A stretch of 64,000 nt of DNA from Pseudomonas sp. REP124. Lineage in GTDB: Bacteria; Pseudomonadota; Gammaproteobacteria; Pseudomonadales; Pseudomonadaceae. Numbering within the stretch: the stretch's first letter is position 1; each line of letters begins with the position of its first letter. The stretch covers positions 1 through 64,000 of the forward strand of contig NZ_JAIQWX010000006.1 in assembly GCF_020164475.1 (NCBI RefSeq). Direction: 5' to 3'. The notes below the pieces were generated by a model. The model was not told where the DNA came from. It ran no database searches and was given only the letters and a program-made list of their open reading frames with translations. Below, piece by piece: positions 1 through 9,386 of this stretch. A program made the translations under genes and the position numbers.

Positions 1-402
1 AGCGGCCAGTTCGCGCATCCGCTCAAGCACGGCATTCAAGCCATTACTGCGCGACGGCGACAACTGCCGTGACAGCCCAAGCTGCTCGAACCACCCCGGC
101 AAATCCACCTGCTGCAACTCAGCCGCCGACAGCCCATTGACCCGCGCCAGCAGCAACGCCACCAGCCCACGAATCAACCGCGCATCGCTATTGGCCCGAA
201 ACTGCCAGTGGCCGTCCTGCAACTCGCCCATCAGCCACACCTGGCTTTCGCAGCCATGCACGCGGTTGGCGTCGACTTTATCCACATCACTCAACGCCGG
301 CAGGCGCTCGCCCCACTGCATCAGCAGGCGCGCCCGTTGCTCCCAGCCCGGCAGGTTCTGAAAGGCTTCCAGCGCAGTCACGGCGTCGGCAGGCAGATTC
401 AT
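1..402 (-). CDS. csdE: SufE/CsdE-family sulfur acceptor protein (3' end cut by window edge)
   Basis: The protein accepts persulfide sulfur from the partner cysteine desulfurase and passes it on for Fe-S cluster or other sulfur-transfer work in the cytoplasm. The 134 codons seen start MNLPADAV and contain the SufE signature VHGCESQVW, with the acceptor cysteine at residue 51. The family is about 135-145 residues long, so only a few C-terminal residues lie outside the window. The ATG overlaps the last codons of csdA by 4 bases, which indicates translational coupling and supports the csdA-csdE pairing. It could equally be called sufE; the paired desulfurase favours csdE. Confidence 0.88.
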   Translation of the reverse strand, partial: MNLPADAVTALEAFQNLPGWEQRARLLMQWGERLPALSDVDKVDANRVHGCESQVWLMGELQDGHWQFRANSDARLIRGLVALLLARVNGLSAAELQQVDLPGWFEQLGLSRQLSPSRSNGLNAVLERMRELAA

Positions 403-1604
403 CGCAGCAGCTCCAGCGCCTGATCCAGCGCGCTGAAGAAGCGCTCCAGGTCTTCGGAATCGTTGTACAACGCCAGCGAAACCCGAATCGCCCCGGCCAG
501 CTCATAGCTTTTGAGCAGCGGCATGGCGCAGTGGTGACCGGCGCGTACGGCAATGCCTTGCTCGGTCAGCAGATGCGCCAGATCCGAGTTATGCACACCC
601 TCGACGGTAAAACTGGCCAGCGCCACCTGCGGCTTGCCCAGCAGGCGAACGCCGGTGCGTGATTGCAGACCCTTGAGCAGGCAGTCATGCAGCGCCGCTT
701 CATGGGCGGACACGGCGTGTTGATCCAGATTGCTCAGGTAATCCAGGGTCGCGCCCAGGCCGATGACGCTGGAAACCGGCGGAGTGCCCGCCTCGAAACC
801 CAGCGGCGCCGGACGAAAGCGTGCGTCGTGGTAGTTGGCGTCCAGCACCATCTCGCCGCCGAACTGCCAGGGGCGCAGTTGCTGCAGGGCTTCGTTGCGC
901 CCGAACAGCACGCCCAGGCCATCGGGGCCGTAGAGCTTGTGGCTGGAAAACACATAGAAGTCGCAACCCAGCGCCTGCACGTCATGACGGCCATGGACCA
1001 CGCCCTGGGCACCATCGATGACGGTCAGCGCGCCATGGGCCTTGGCCATCGCCAGCAGCGCGGGCAGCGGTTGCCAGGCACCGATCACGTTGGACAACTG
1101 GCTGACCGCCAGCAGACGGGTGCGCGGGCCGATCAATTGGCTCGCTGCGTGGAGGTCGATCACGCCATCGGCATCCAGCGGCAGCACCACCAGTTTCAGG
1201 TCGCGACGATGCGCCAATTGCTGCCAGGGCAGCAGGTTGGCGTGATGCTCCAGGGCGCTGATGACAAGTTCATCGCCCGGTTGGAATAGAGATTCCAGGC
1301 CATAGGCCAAGAGGTTCAGCGCAGACGTCGCGCCGTGGGTAAAGATGATTTGCCCGCAATCACCGGCATTGAGCCATTGCGCGGCCTTGCGCCGGCTGTC
1401 TTCGAACGCCTGGGTGGCGTGGGCGCCGGGCAGGTGTTGCGCGCGATGCACGTTGGCGGCGCCATTGGCGTAGTAATGCGCCAGGGCGTCGAGCAGGGCT
1501 TGGGGTTTTTGCGTGGTGGCGGCGTTGTCCAGATAGGTCTGGGCTTGCCGTTGCAGCGCGGCGATGGCCGGAAAGTCGGCGCGCCAGGGGGAGAGAATCA
1601 TCAT
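399..1604 (-). CDS. csdA: Cysteine desulfurase CsdA (SufS/CsdA class)
   Basis: This PLP enzyme converts L-cysteine to alanine and leaves a persulfide on its active-site cysteine. The 401 residues match the usual SufS/CsdA length. The PLP lysine is K223 in SSHKLYGPDG, ALEHHANLLPW is near 117-127, and the catalytic cysteine is C359 in RAGHHCAMPL, the group II arrangement. Two adjacent ATG codons are possible starts and differ by one residue. The gene is co-transcribed with the overlapping csdE, the probable sulfur acceptor. A REP pair lies directly upstream and separates it from dapD. Confidence 0.93.
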   Translation of the reverse strand: MMILSPWRADFPAIAALQRQAQTYLDNAATTQKPQALLDALAHYYANGAANVHRAQHLPGAHATQAFEDSRRKAAQWLNAGDCGQIIFTHGATSALNLLAYGLESLFQPGDELVISALEHHANLLPWQQLAHRRDLKLVVLPLDADGVIDLHAASQLIGPRTRLLAVSQLSNVIGAWQPLPALLAMAKAHGALTVIDGAQGVVHGRHDVQALGCDFYVFSSHKLYGPDGLGVLFGRNEALQQLRPWQFGGEMVLDANYHDARFRPAPLGFEAGTPPVSSVIGLGATLDYLSNLDQHAVSAHEAALHDCLLKGLQSRTGVRLLGKPQVALASFTVEGVHNSDLAHLLTEQGIAVRAGHHCAMPLLKSYELAGAIRVSLALYNDSEDLERFFSALDQALELLR

Positions 1605-1642
1605 GCTATGCAGCCCTGCCGGGTGTGCGCATCACCCTGTAC

Positions 1643-1742
1643 TGTAGGAGCGAGCATGCTCGCGATGGTCGTTAACGATAACGCTGGCAGTCTGGATGCC
1701 AGCGGTGTTCTTGAATCCATCGCGAGCATGCTCGCTCCTACA
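1643..1742. repeat. REP-type inverted pair (GTAGGAGCGAGCATGCTCGC class)
   Basis: Two copies of the motif TGTAGGAGCGAGCATGCTCG face each other across about 50 bases between dapD and csdA. Each arm is itself palindromic (GCGAGCATGCTCGC). The same family recurs at 5139-5241 and 60560-60661. Such paired REPs are typical of Pseudomonas intergenic spaces and are mobilised by RAYT transposases encoded elsewhere; no RAYT gene is in this window. Confidence 0.9.
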
Positions 1743-1766
1743 GGTACGGCGGTGATCGCGTGACGC

Positions 1767-2801
1767 TTAGTTGTGAGCGTGCAGCGCTTCGTTCAGTTCG
1801 ATGGCCGACTTGTGGGTCTTGCATTCCACGGCGCCGGTTTCCGAATTGCGGCGGAACAGCAGGTCGGTCTGACCGGCCAGTTCGCGAGCCTTGACCACTT
1901 TGACCAGCTGGTTGTTCTCGTCCAGCAGCGCCACTTTGGTGCCAGCGGTCACGTACAGGCCCGATTCAACGGTGTTGCGGTCGCCCAGCGGGATGCCGAT
2001 ACCGGCGTTGGCGCCGATCAGGCAGCCTTCGCCGACCTTGATCACGATGTTGCCGCCGCCCGACAGGGTGCCCATGGTCGAGCAGCCGCCGCCCAGGTCC
2101 GAACCCTTGCCGACGAAGACGCCCGCCGAAACGCGGCCTTCGATCATGCCCGGGCCTTCGGTGCCGGCGTTGAAGTTGATGAAACCTTCGTGCATCACGG
2201 TAGTGCCTTCGCCCACGTAGGCGCCCAGGCGCAGCCGTGCCGCATCAGCGATACGCACGCCGGCCGGAACCACGTAGTCGGTCATTTTCGGGAACTTGTC
2301 CACCGAGAACACTTCCAGCAGGTCACCGCGCAGGCGGGCTTCAAGTTGCAGTTCGGCCAATTCGCTCAGGTCTACCGCGCCCTGGCTGGTCCAAGCCACG
2401 TTCGGCAGCAGCGGGAAGATGCCGGCCAGGTTCAGGCCGTGCGGCTTGACCAGACGGTGGGACAGCAGGTGCAGCTTGAGGTACGCCTCCGGGGTCGACG
2501 ACAGCTGGGCGTCTTCGGCCAGCAGGGTGGCGACCAGCGGCTTGTGGCTCTCGGCCAGACGGGTCAGCAGGGCAGCCTGGGCAGCGTCGACGCCTTTGAC
2601 CACTTCAGCCAGTTGCGCAGCCTGAGCGTTGGTGAATGTGATGGCCTGGTTGCCTTCGCTGTAGCCCAGGATCGGGGCAATGGCGGCGACCAGCTCGGCC
2701 GAAGGGTTAAGCAGTGGCTGTGCGTAGAACACTTCCAGCCATGCGCCTTGACGGTTTTGAGTGCCGACACCGAAGGCCAGGCTGAACAGAGTAGTGGACA
2801 T
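1767..2801 (-). CDS. dapD: 2,3,4,5-tetrahydropyridine-2,6-dicarboxylate N-succinyltransferase
   Basis: DapD transfers succinyl from succinyl-CoA to tetrahydrodipicolinate in the succinylase branch of lysine and meso-diaminopimelate synthesis. The protein is 344 residues, the long proteobacterial/actinobacterial DapD form rather than the 274-residue E. coli form. Residues about 195-300 form hexapeptide repeats of a left-handed beta-helix (for example GEGTTVMHEGF, GKGSDLGGGCSTMG, GANAGIGIPLGD). The next enzyme of the branch, DapC, is encoded about 3.5 kb away on the same strand. The gene starts ATG-TCC-ACT after an A/T-rich stretch and stands between two short intergenic gaps. Confidence 0.95.
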   Translation of the reverse strand: MSTTLFSLAFGVGTQNRQGAWLEVFYAQPLLNPSAELVAAIAPILGYSEGNQAITFTNAQAAQLAEVVKGVDAAQAALLTRLAESHKPLVATLLAEDAQLSSTPEAYLKLHLLSHRLVKPHGLNLAGIFPLLPNVAWTSQGAVDLSELAELQLEARLRGDLLEVFSVDKFPKMTDYVVPAGVRIADAARLRLGAYVGEGTTVMHEGFINFNAGTEGPGMIEGRVSAGVFVGKGSDLGGGCSTMGTLSGGGNIVIKVGEGCLIGANAGIGIPLGDRNTVESGLYVTAGTKVALLDENNQLVKVVKARELAGQTDLLFRRNSETGAVECKTHKSAIELNEALHAHN

Positions 2802-2832
2802 GTTGATACCTCTAAAAATTTAAACGGGCTGC

Positions 2833-3195
2833 TTACTTGAGCGCGGCCGCGTAGATATCTGGCTTGAAGCCAATCAGGGTTCGGTCACCGAGATCGAGCA
2901 CCGGGCGCTTGATCATCGAGGGTTGCGCGAGCATCAGTTCGATGGCTTTCGACTGGTCGAGATCGGCTTTGCGTTCGTCGTCGAGCTTGCGAAAGGTCGT
3001 GCCTGCACGGTTCAACACCGTTTCCCAGCCGTGCTCGTTGCACCATTGGGTCAGGTGTTCACGGTCGATGCCGACCGCCTTGTAATCATGAAAGTCATAG
3101 CTGACAGCGTGTTCATCGAGCCAGGTGCGCGCCTTCTTCATGGTGTCGCAGGCTTTGATGCCGAAAAGGTGCAACGTTTTGCTTGAAACGGTCAA
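2833..3195 (-). CDS. ArsC/Spx-family thioredoxin-fold protein (YffB-like)
   Basis: A small cytoplasmic thioredoxin-fold protein of the arsenate reductase-like (ArsC/Spx/MgsR) family. I chose the TTG at 3195, giving 120 residues, the family length; it is preceded by GGGGGCGA as ribosome binding site. A longer reading to 3354 would translate REP DNA and is unlikely. Visible family marks are LFGIKACDTMKKA with a single cysteine (C16), NRAGTTFRKLDD and MIKRPVLD. The lack of an arsenate-reductase Cys-relay argues against real arsenate reduction; E. coli YffB has similar features and an uncertain glutathione-linked role. It sits 31 bases upstream of dapD on the same strand. Confidence 0.8.
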   Translation of the reverse strand: MTVSSKTLHLFGIKACDTMKKARTWLDEHAVSYDFHDYKAVGIDREHLTQWCNEHGWETVLNRAGTTFRKLDDERKADLDQSKAIELMLAQPSMIKRPVLDLGDRTLIGFKPDIYAAALK

Positions 3196-3292
3196 GGAAT
3201 CGCCCCCTTTACAGGTGCTGGAGAAAAAAGGTGACGGATTATGCCATGACCGGATGGTTTCGCGGCGCTCCAGGTCGAATTGCCTCCGTTTT

Positions 3293-3387
3293 ACCTGTGG
3301 GAGCGGGCTTGCTCGCGAATGCGGTGGATCAGTGAAAAGGATGTTGACTGACACGCCGCCTTCGCGAGCAAGCCCGCTCCCACAGGT
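3293..3387. repeat. REP-type inverted pair (CCTGTGGGAGCGGGCTTGCTCG class)
   Basis: The arms ACCTGTGGGAGCGGGCTTGC and the exact inverse at the other end enclose about 50 bases. A close copy is at 29863-29954. The pair lies between the divergent ArsC-like gene and the antiporter gene. Confidence 0.9.
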
Positions 3388-3497
3388 AATATGTTGTTAC
3401 TGGGTTGCCGTGTGCGACATAGGTGCAAGGGGCTTGCGCAGTCTATGCGTCTAATATGGCACTTCAACGCTGTCGATCGTCCGGGGAACTCCGCTTT

Positions 3498-5129
3498 ATG
3501 CAAACCGCTTACACCGTCCTGATCCTCTTGATGCTGGTGGGCGTTTCGCGCCTGATCGGACGGGTGGTGCCGCTGCCGTTGCCGCTGGTGCAAATCGCCG
3601 CAGGCGCCTTGCTCGCCTGGCCGACGCTGGGGCTGCATGTGGCGCTGGACCCTGAATTGTTTCTATTTCTGTTTCTGCCGCCGCTGCTGTTTTCCGATGG
3701 CTGGCGCATGCCCAAGCGCGAGTTCTGGCGACTGCGCGGGCCGATCCTGACGCTGGCGGTGGGGTTGGTGCTGTTTACCGTGGTCGGTGCCGGCTATTTC
3801 ATTCACTGGCTGTTGCCGAGCATTCCGCTGCCGGTGGCCTTTGCCCTGGCGGCCGTGTTGTCGCCGACCGACGCCGTGGCGGTGTCCGCGATCGCCCAGA
3901 ACCGCCTGCCCACGCCGCTGATGCACATGTTGCAGGGCGAGGCGTTGATGAACGATGCCTCGGGCCTGGTGACCTTCAAGTTTGCGCTGGTGGCAGCGGT
4001 GACCGGCGTGTTCTCCCTGACCAATGCCAGCATGACTTTTGTGTTGGTGGCCGTCGGCGGGCTGGCCATCGGTGTGGCCCTGAGCTGGCTTGTCGGGCGT
4101 TTGCGTTTCTGGATGATCGCCCGGGGTTGGGACGATCCGGCCACCCACGTGGTATTCATGTTGCTATTGCCGTTTGCCGCTTACGTGCTGGCAGAGCGCG
4201 TGGGCGCATCGGGCATTCTCTCAGCGGTGGCGGCGGGGATGATGCAGAGCTGGCTCGACCTGCTGCCGCGCCAGACCAATACCCGTCTGCTCAATCGCAG
4301 CGTCTGGTCATTGCTCGAATTTGCCTTCAATGGCCTGATCTTTCTCCTCCTCGGTTTGCAACTACCCGACATCATTAAAGCGGTAGCCAGCCACGAAGAT
4401 TCACTGTGGCCGACACTGCTGTATCGCGGCTTCGACGTGCTGGCGATCTTTCTGGTGTTGCTGGTGTTGCGGTTTGTCTGGGTACAAAGCACCTGGCGCC
4501 TGTCCATTTTTGTGCGGCGCTGGCGTGGAAAGGAAGACATCACCCAGGTGCCGAACGCGCGCTCCTGCTGGCTGCTGACCGTCGGCGGCGTGCGCGGTGC
4601 GGTGACTTTGGCGGGTGTGATGTCGGTGCCGATGCTGATGGGCGCCAGTGCCTTTCCCGAACGTGATCTGCTGATCTTTATCGCTGCCGGGGTGATCCTG
4701 CTGTCGTTGATCGCGGCGTGCATCGTCTTGCCGTTGCTGCTGCGCGGCATCGAGACAAGTCCCGACGACAAGCGCCGCAACGAAGTGCGAGAGGCCTGGC
4801 GCAAGACGGCGGAGGCGGCGATTCACGCCCTGGAAACCGAAGAGGTCAATCCGCAGGATGCGGCTCAGGCAGCGTTGGCGGCTGAACTCAAGGCACAGAT
4901 CATGTCCGAGTACCGGCATCAGCTGGACGTGTTCAACGACTCCGCCGAAGCCCAGGCCCTGGCGTTTCAGATGGATCTGCTGGAACGGCGACTGCGGTTG
5001 AAGGCGCTACGGGCGCAGCGTCTGGAGTTGTACAGCCTTAGCCGGCATCACCAGATTGGTGATGATGTGTTGCGAGAGGTGTTGGGGGAGCTGGATTTGA
5101 GCGAGGCGAAGCTGGGGCAGGTGAAATAA
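3498..5129 (+). CDS. CPA1-family Na+/H+ antiporter
   Basis: An inner-membrane monovalent cation/proton antiporter of the CPA1 (NhaP/bacterial NHE) family. From the ATG at 3498 (MQTAYTVLILL, with GGGGAA upstream) it has 543 residues; the frame is open to 3423 but those codons precede the ribosome binding site. About twelve hydrophobic segments fill residues 1-420. The family motifs LSPTDAVAVSAI and GEALMNDASGL are present, the latter holding the conserved Asn-Asp pair. A hydrophilic cytoplasmic tail of about 120 residues, rich in Glu, Ala and Arg, follows. It is a single gene flanked by REP pairs. Confidence 0.88.
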   Translation: MQTAYTVLILLMLVGVSRLIGRVVPLPLPLVQIAAGALLAWPTLGLHVALDPELFLFLFLPPLLFSDGWRMPKREFWRLRGPILTLAVGLVLFTVVGAGYFIHWLLPSIPLPVAFALAAVLSPTDAVAVSAIAQNRLPTPLMHMLQGEALMNDASGLVTFKFALVAAVTGVFSLTNASMTFVLVAVGGLAIGVALSWLVGRLRFWMIARGWDDPATHVVFMLLLPFAAYVLAERVGASGILSAVAAGMMQSWLDLLPRQTNTRLLNRSVWSLLEFAFNGLIFLLLGLQLPDIIKAVASHEDSLWPTLLYRGFDVLAIFLVLLVLRFVWVQSTWRLSIFVRRWRGKEDITQVPNARSCWLLTVGGVRGAVTLAGVMSVPMLMGASAFPERDLLIFIAAGVILLSLIAACIVLPLLLRGIETSPDDKRRNEVREAWRKTAEAAIHALETEEVNPQDAAQAALAAELKAQIMSEYRHQLDVFNDSAEAQALAFQMDLLERRLRLKALRAQRLELYSLSRHHQIGDDVLREVLGELDLSEAKLGQVK

Positions 5130-5138
5130 CACGTCCCC

Positions 5139-5241
5139 CTGTAGGAGCGAGCACGCTCGCGATGAACGACAGAACACCGCGGGGTGTCAGGCCGCCAGCG
5201 TTATCGTTGGCGACCATCGCGAGCGTGCTCGCTCCTACAGG
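5139..5241. repeat. REP-type inverted pair (GTAGGAGCGAGCACGCTCGC class)
   Basis: The arms CTGTAGGAGCGAGCACGCTC and the inverse copy enclose about 50 bases between the convergent antiporter and dapC genes, starting within 10 bases of the antiporter stop and ending 11 bases before the dapC stop. It is the only large feature in this convergent gap, so it may also serve as a transcription end. Confidence 0.9.
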
Positions 5242-5251
5242 AGAAGCGGAG

Positions 5252-6451
5252 TTATTTACGGCGCTGGATGAAGTCGCGGATGCGCTCCGCTGCTTCCACG
5301 CACTCCGCCAACGGCGCAACCAGCGCCATACGCACACGCCCGGCACCCGGGTTCACGCCATCGACATCCCGGGACAGGTAGGAGCCCGGCACCACGGTCA
5401 CGTGCTCCTGTTCGAACAGATCGCGGCAGAAGGCGGCGTCGTCACCGGCCACGTTCGGCCACAGGTAGAAGCTGCCGTCCGGGCGTTGCACGTCCAGCAC
5501 CGGGCTGAGGATTTCCAGTACCGCATCGAACTTCTCGCGATACAGCGCACGGTTGGCGCGTACATGCACTTCGTCGTTCCACGCGGCAACGCTGGCCAAC
5601 TGCGTCTGAACCGGCATCGCGCAGCCGTGGTAGGTGCGATAGAGCAGGAAACCCTTGAGGATGTCCGCGTCACCGGCGACAAAGCCCGAACGCAGGCCCG
5701 GCAGGTTGGAGCGCTTGGACAGGCTGTGGAACACCACGCAGCGCTTGAAGTCCTTGCGACCCAGTTCCGCGCAGGCGCTGAGCAGGCCCGGCGGCGGGGT
5801 TTGTTCGTCGAAATAGAGCTCGCTGTAGCACTCGTCCGCGGCGATCACGAAGTCATGCTCGTCGGCCAGGGCGATCAGCTTTTTCAGGGTCTCGACCGGG
5901 ATCAGCGCACCGGTCGGGTTGCCCGGCGAGCACAGGAACAGGATCTGGCAGCGTTTCCAGATGTCCGGCGAAACCGCATCGAAATCCGGGTTGAAGCCGT
6001 TTTCGTCCAGGCACGGCAGGTAGTGCGGCTGGGCGCCGGCGAGGAACGCCGCACCTTCGTAGATCTGATAGAACGGGTTCGGGCTGACGATCAGCGCGTC
6101 GTCACCACGGTTAACCACGGTCTGGGTGAACGCGAACAGTGCTTCGCGGGTGCCGTTGACCGGCAGCACGTTGCGCGCCGGATCGATCCAGCCGCTCGGA
6201 ACATTGAAACGACGCTCGCACCAGGCAGCGATCGACTCACGCAGCTCCGGAATGCCGAGGGTGGTCGGGTACACCGCCATCTTTTCCAGATTGCTGGCCA
6301 AGGCTTCGGCGACGAAAGTCGGCGAGCGGTGTTTCGGCTCGCCGATGGACAGCGCGATCGGACGCTTGTCCGGATTGGGCGTGACGCTGCCGAGCAGGGC
6401 GCGGAGTTTCTCGAACGGGTAGGGCTGCAACTGGGACAAAGCGTTGTTCAT
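5252..6451 (-). CDS. dapC: N-succinyldiaminopimelate aminotransferase
   Basis: DapC is a class I/II PLP aminotransferase that makes N-succinyl-LL-diaminopimelate from the succinylated keto acid, using glutamate. The start at 6451 (MNNALSQLQPYPFEKLRALL) has GAGG upstream and gives 399 residues, the normal DapC length; the open frame to 6628 crosses repeat DNA. CSPGNPTG is at 174-181, and the PLP lysine is K246 in SLSKRSNLPGLRSG. Its location near dapD and glnD matches the conserved Pseudomonas order. Confidence 0.93.
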   Translation of the reverse strand: MNNALSQLQPYPFEKLRALLGSVTPNPDKRPIALSIGEPKHRSPTFVAEALASNLEKMAVYPTTLGIPELRESIAAWCERRFNVPSGWIDPARNVLPVNGTREALFAFTQTVVNRGDDALIVSPNPFYQIYEGAAFLAGAQPHYLPCLDENGFNPDFDAVSPDIWKRCQILFLCSPGNPTGALIPVETLKKLIALADEHDFVIAADECYSELYFDEQTPPPGLLSACAELGRKDFKRCVVFHSLSKRSNLPGLRSGFVAGDADILKGFLLYRTYHGCAMPVQTQLASVAAWNDEVHVRANRALYREKFDAVLEILSPVLDVQRPDGSFYLWPNVAGDDAAFCRDLFEQEHVTVVPGSYLSRDVDGVNPGAGRVRMALVAPLAECVEAAERIRDFIQRRK

Positions 6452-6480
6452 GGGGGCCTCATTTAAAGCGGGACAGTCTT

Positions 6481-6613
6481 TGTGGCGAGGGGGCTTGCCC
6501 CCGTTCGGCTGCGAAGCGGCCGTGAAACCAGCATGCGAGATGCATCTGATGCACCGCGCTGCCTGGTTTTGGGGCCGCTTCGCGACCCAGCGGGGGCAAT
6601 CCCCCTCGCCACA
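6481..6613. repeat. Long imperfect intergenic palindrome (GTGGCGAGGGGGCTTGCCCC class)
   Basis: The ends TGTGGCGAGGGGGCTTGCCC and GGGGGCAATCCCCCTCGCCAC are inverse of each other, and an inner pair (GCGAAGCGGCC / GGCCGCTTCGC) extends the pairing. It fills the dapC-glnD spacer. It resembles another Pseudomonas interspersed repeat family and differs from the GAGCGAGC REPs elsewhere in the window. Confidence 0.82.
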
Positions 6614-6644
6614 GGGATCTGTTCCCACAGGGAGAAATGTTAAG

Positions 6645-9347
6645 TCAGATACTGATGCGCGACAGTTTGATATCCGGTTCCATATTGACGCTCAGTTGCT
6701 CGACGATCGCATCCTGCAGGCGGCTGCACAGCAGCGGGTCGGACAACGGCTGGTTGTTGGCGTCGGTGATGAAGAACACGTCTTCCACGCGTTCGCCCAA
6801 GGTGGCGATCTTGGCGTTCTGCAGTGACAGGTCGAACTCCAGGAAGATTCCCCCGACCCGCGCCAGCAGGCCCGGGCGGTCGGGGGCGGTCAGTTCCAGG
6901 ATGGTCACCGGGCGCTGCGCATCGTTGTGGATCGTCACCTGCGGCGCGAAGGCGAAATGCTTGAGCTGGCGCGGCACCCGACGCTGAATGATGGTCGGGT
7001 AGTCGTCCGGGTTGCGCAGGGCTTCGGTCAGGCCGTCGCGGATCTGCTTGACCCGTGCCGGGTTATCGCCGATCGAGTCGCCGTCGGTATCGAGCACGAT
7101 GTAGGTGTCGAGGGTGAACTGGCTGCTGGAGGTGATGACCCGCGCGTCGTGAATGTTCAGGTTGAGCTGGTCCATCGCGGCCACGGTCACGGCGAAGAAG
7201 TCGTGCTGGTCCGGGGCATAGATGAAGATCTGCGTGCCGCCCTCGAACTCCCGTTGAGTGGTTTCCTTGATCAGCACCAGCGGCCCGCCGTCGGCCGGCT
7301 GCTGCAGGATCGCATCGGTGTGCCAGGCGACATCGCCGGCGGTGTGACGCAGGAAATAGTCATCGCCCAATTGCGACCACAACTGCTCGACATCGTCCGG
7401 GTCGGTACCGCCGCGGGCCAGGATATCCAGGGCCGCGCTCTGGGTCTGGCGGATCTGCTCTTCGCGGTCCACGGGGTTTTCCAGGCCGCGACGCAGCGCG
7501 CGCTTGGTTTCGGTGTACAGCTGGCGCAGCAGGCTGGCGCGCCAGGAGTTCCATAGCGTCGGGTTGGTGGCGTTGATATCGGAGACGGTCAGCACGTACA
7601 GGTAATCGAGGTGAGTTTCGTCGCCGACGATCTGGGCGAAGTCGTGGATCACCTGCGGGTCGGACAAGTCCTTGCGCTGGGCGGTGGTCGACATCACCAG
7701 ATGGTTCTGCACCAGCCAGACGATCAGACGGCTGTCCCAGACCGGGAGCTGATGGCGCTGGCAGAACGCTTCGGCGTCCACCGCACCGATTTCCGAGTGG
7801 TCGCCATGCCGGCCCTTGCCGATGTCGTGGTACAGGCCGGCCAGATAGATCAATTCCGGCTTGGGCAGCTTGCCCATGAGCTTGCTGGCCAGCGGGAATT
7901 TTTCCGACACCTGGGTGTACTGCAGCTTACGCAGGTGTTTGATCAGGTTCAGGGTGTGCGCATCGACGGTATAGATGTGGAACAGGTCGTGCTGCATCTG
8001 TCCGACGATGAAGCCGAACTCTGGCAAGTAGCGGCCGAGAATGCCGTAACGGTTCATCCGGCGCAGGTTGCGGTGAATACCGATCTTGCACTTGAACAGT
8101 TCGATGAACAGGCTGGTGTTGCGGATGTCATTGCGGAAATCGTCGTCGATCAGGTGGCGATTTTCCCGCAACAGGCGAATGGTGTCGGCACGTACGCCTT
8201 TGATTTCCGGCTGCTGGGCCATCAGCACGAAGATTTCCAGCATGGCAAACGGCGTGCGGCGGAACACGTTGTCGCTGCGCGCTTCGATATAGCCGTCGTG
8301 GAGCTGGAAGCGCGAGTTGATCGGCTGTGGCGGCGCCTCGTCTTCCGGGGCGAGGATGACTTCCTCGAAGTGCTGGATGATCAGGTCGCTGAGCTGGGCG
8401 ATGCTCATGACCACCCGGTAATACTGCTGCATGAAGTTTTCGACGGCCTGTTTGGCGTCGTCGCCTTCGAACCCCAGCAGCTTGGCGATAGTGCGCTGGT
8501 GATCAAACAACAGGCGGTCTTCACAGCGCCCGGCCAGCATGTGCAGGGCATAGCGCACTTTCCACAGGAATTCCTGAGACGAGGCGAGCAGGGCGTTTTC
8601 ACTTTCGACCAGGAAACCTTCGCCGGCCAGTGCCCGCAGATTCAGGGTGCCGTACTCGCGACGGGCTACCCAGAGAATCGTCTGGATATCCCGCAGGCCG
8701 CCGGGCGAGCCTTTGACGTTGGGCTCCAGGTTGTATTCGGTGTCGAAATACTTGTGATGGCGGGCCTTCTGTTCGGCGTGCTTGGCGAGGAAGAACTCCT
8801 TGCTCGGCCACATGTGCGCCGTGCTGGTGACATCCAGCATGCGCTGGCGCAGGTGTTCGGGGCCGGCGATGGTGCGGCTTTCCATCAGGTTGGTGATCAC
8901 CGTCAGGTCGGCGCGGGCCTCGATGGCGCATTCATCGACGGAGCGAACGCTCTGACCGACTTCCAGGCCGATATCCCACAACAGCGTCAGAAAACGCTCG
9001 ATGGAATCGCGGAAAACTTCGTGGTCGGCGCTGTCCAGCAGGATCAGCAGATCGATGTCGGAGTAGGGGTGCAGCTCGCCACGGCCGTAGCCGCCGACCG
9101 CGACCAGCGCGATGTCGGCGTCTTGGCTCCAGTTGAACTGGTCCCAGGCCTTTTGCAGGATGTTGTCGACGAACCAGGCGCGATCCTCGATCAATCGACG
9201 AATGTCGCGGCCGTTGCGAAAGCGCGTGTCGAGCACTTCCCGTGCCTGACGGATCGCCTTCTTGAAAGCCGAAATCGGGCTTGCCTTCAGGGCCAGCTCG
9301 GCCTGGAACTGGCCGCGGTCGAAGAGTTCGGGGTCCACCTGCGGCAT
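6645..9347 (-). CDS. glnD: [Protein-PII] uridylyltransferase / uridylyl-removing enzyme
   Basis: GlnD senses glutamine and uridylylates or deuridylylates PII (GlnB/GlnK), setting nitrogen assimilation. The 900 residues match the family. In order: nucleotidyltransferase domain with [15 protein letters not shown] at about 85-99, helical linker, HD hydrolase domain with [16 protein letters not shown] near 505-520, then two C-terminal ACT domains (about 705-790 and 815-900) that bind glutamine. It is read in the same direction as map, with a 39-base gap, as in other pseudomonads. Confidence 0.96.
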   Translation of the reverse strand: MPQVDPELFDRGQFQAELALKASPISAFKKAIRQAREVLDTRFRNGRDIRRLIEDRAWFVDNILQKAWDQFNWSQDADIALVAVGGYGRGELHPYSDIDLLILLDSADHEVFRDSIERFLTLLWDIGLEVGQSVRSVDECAIEARADLTVITNLMESRTIAGPEHLRQRMLDVTSTAHMWPSKEFFLAKHAEQKARHHKYFDTEYNLEPNVKGSPGGLRDIQTILWVARREYGTLNLRALAGEGFLVESENALLASSQEFLWKVRYALHMLAGRCEDRLLFDHQRTIAKLLGFEGDDAKQAVENFMQQYYRVVMSIAQLSDLIIQHFEEVILAPEDEAPPQPINSRFQLHDGYIEARSDNVFRRTPFAMLEIFVLMAQQPEIKGVRADTIRLLRENRHLIDDDFRNDIRNTSLFIELFKCKIGIHRNLRRMNRYGILGRYLPEFGFIVGQMQHDLFHIYTVDAHTLNLIKHLRKLQYTQVSEKFPLASKLMGKLPKPELIYLAGLYHDIGKGRHGDHSEIGAVDAEAFCQRHQLPVWDSRLIVWLVQNHLVMSTTAQRKDLSDPQVIHDFAQIVGDETHLDYLYVLTVSDINATNPTLWNSWRASLLRQLYTETKRALRRGLENPVDREEQIRQTQSAALDILARGGTDPDDVEQLWSQLGDDYFLRHTAGDVAWHTDAILQQPADGGPLVLIKETTQREFEGGTQIFIYAPDQHDFFAVTVAAMDQLNLNIHDARVITSSSQFTLDTYIVLDTDGDSIGDNPARVKQIRDGLTEALRNPDDYPTIIQRRVPRQLKHFAFAPQVTIHNDAQRPVTILELTAPDRPGLLARVGGIFLEFDLSLQNAKIATLGERVEDVFFITDANNQPLSDPLLCSRLQDAIVEQLSVNMEPDIKLSRISI

Positions 9348-9386
9348 CGATTGGCTTTCCTGTCTATAAAAGGCTGTGGGTCCGGG

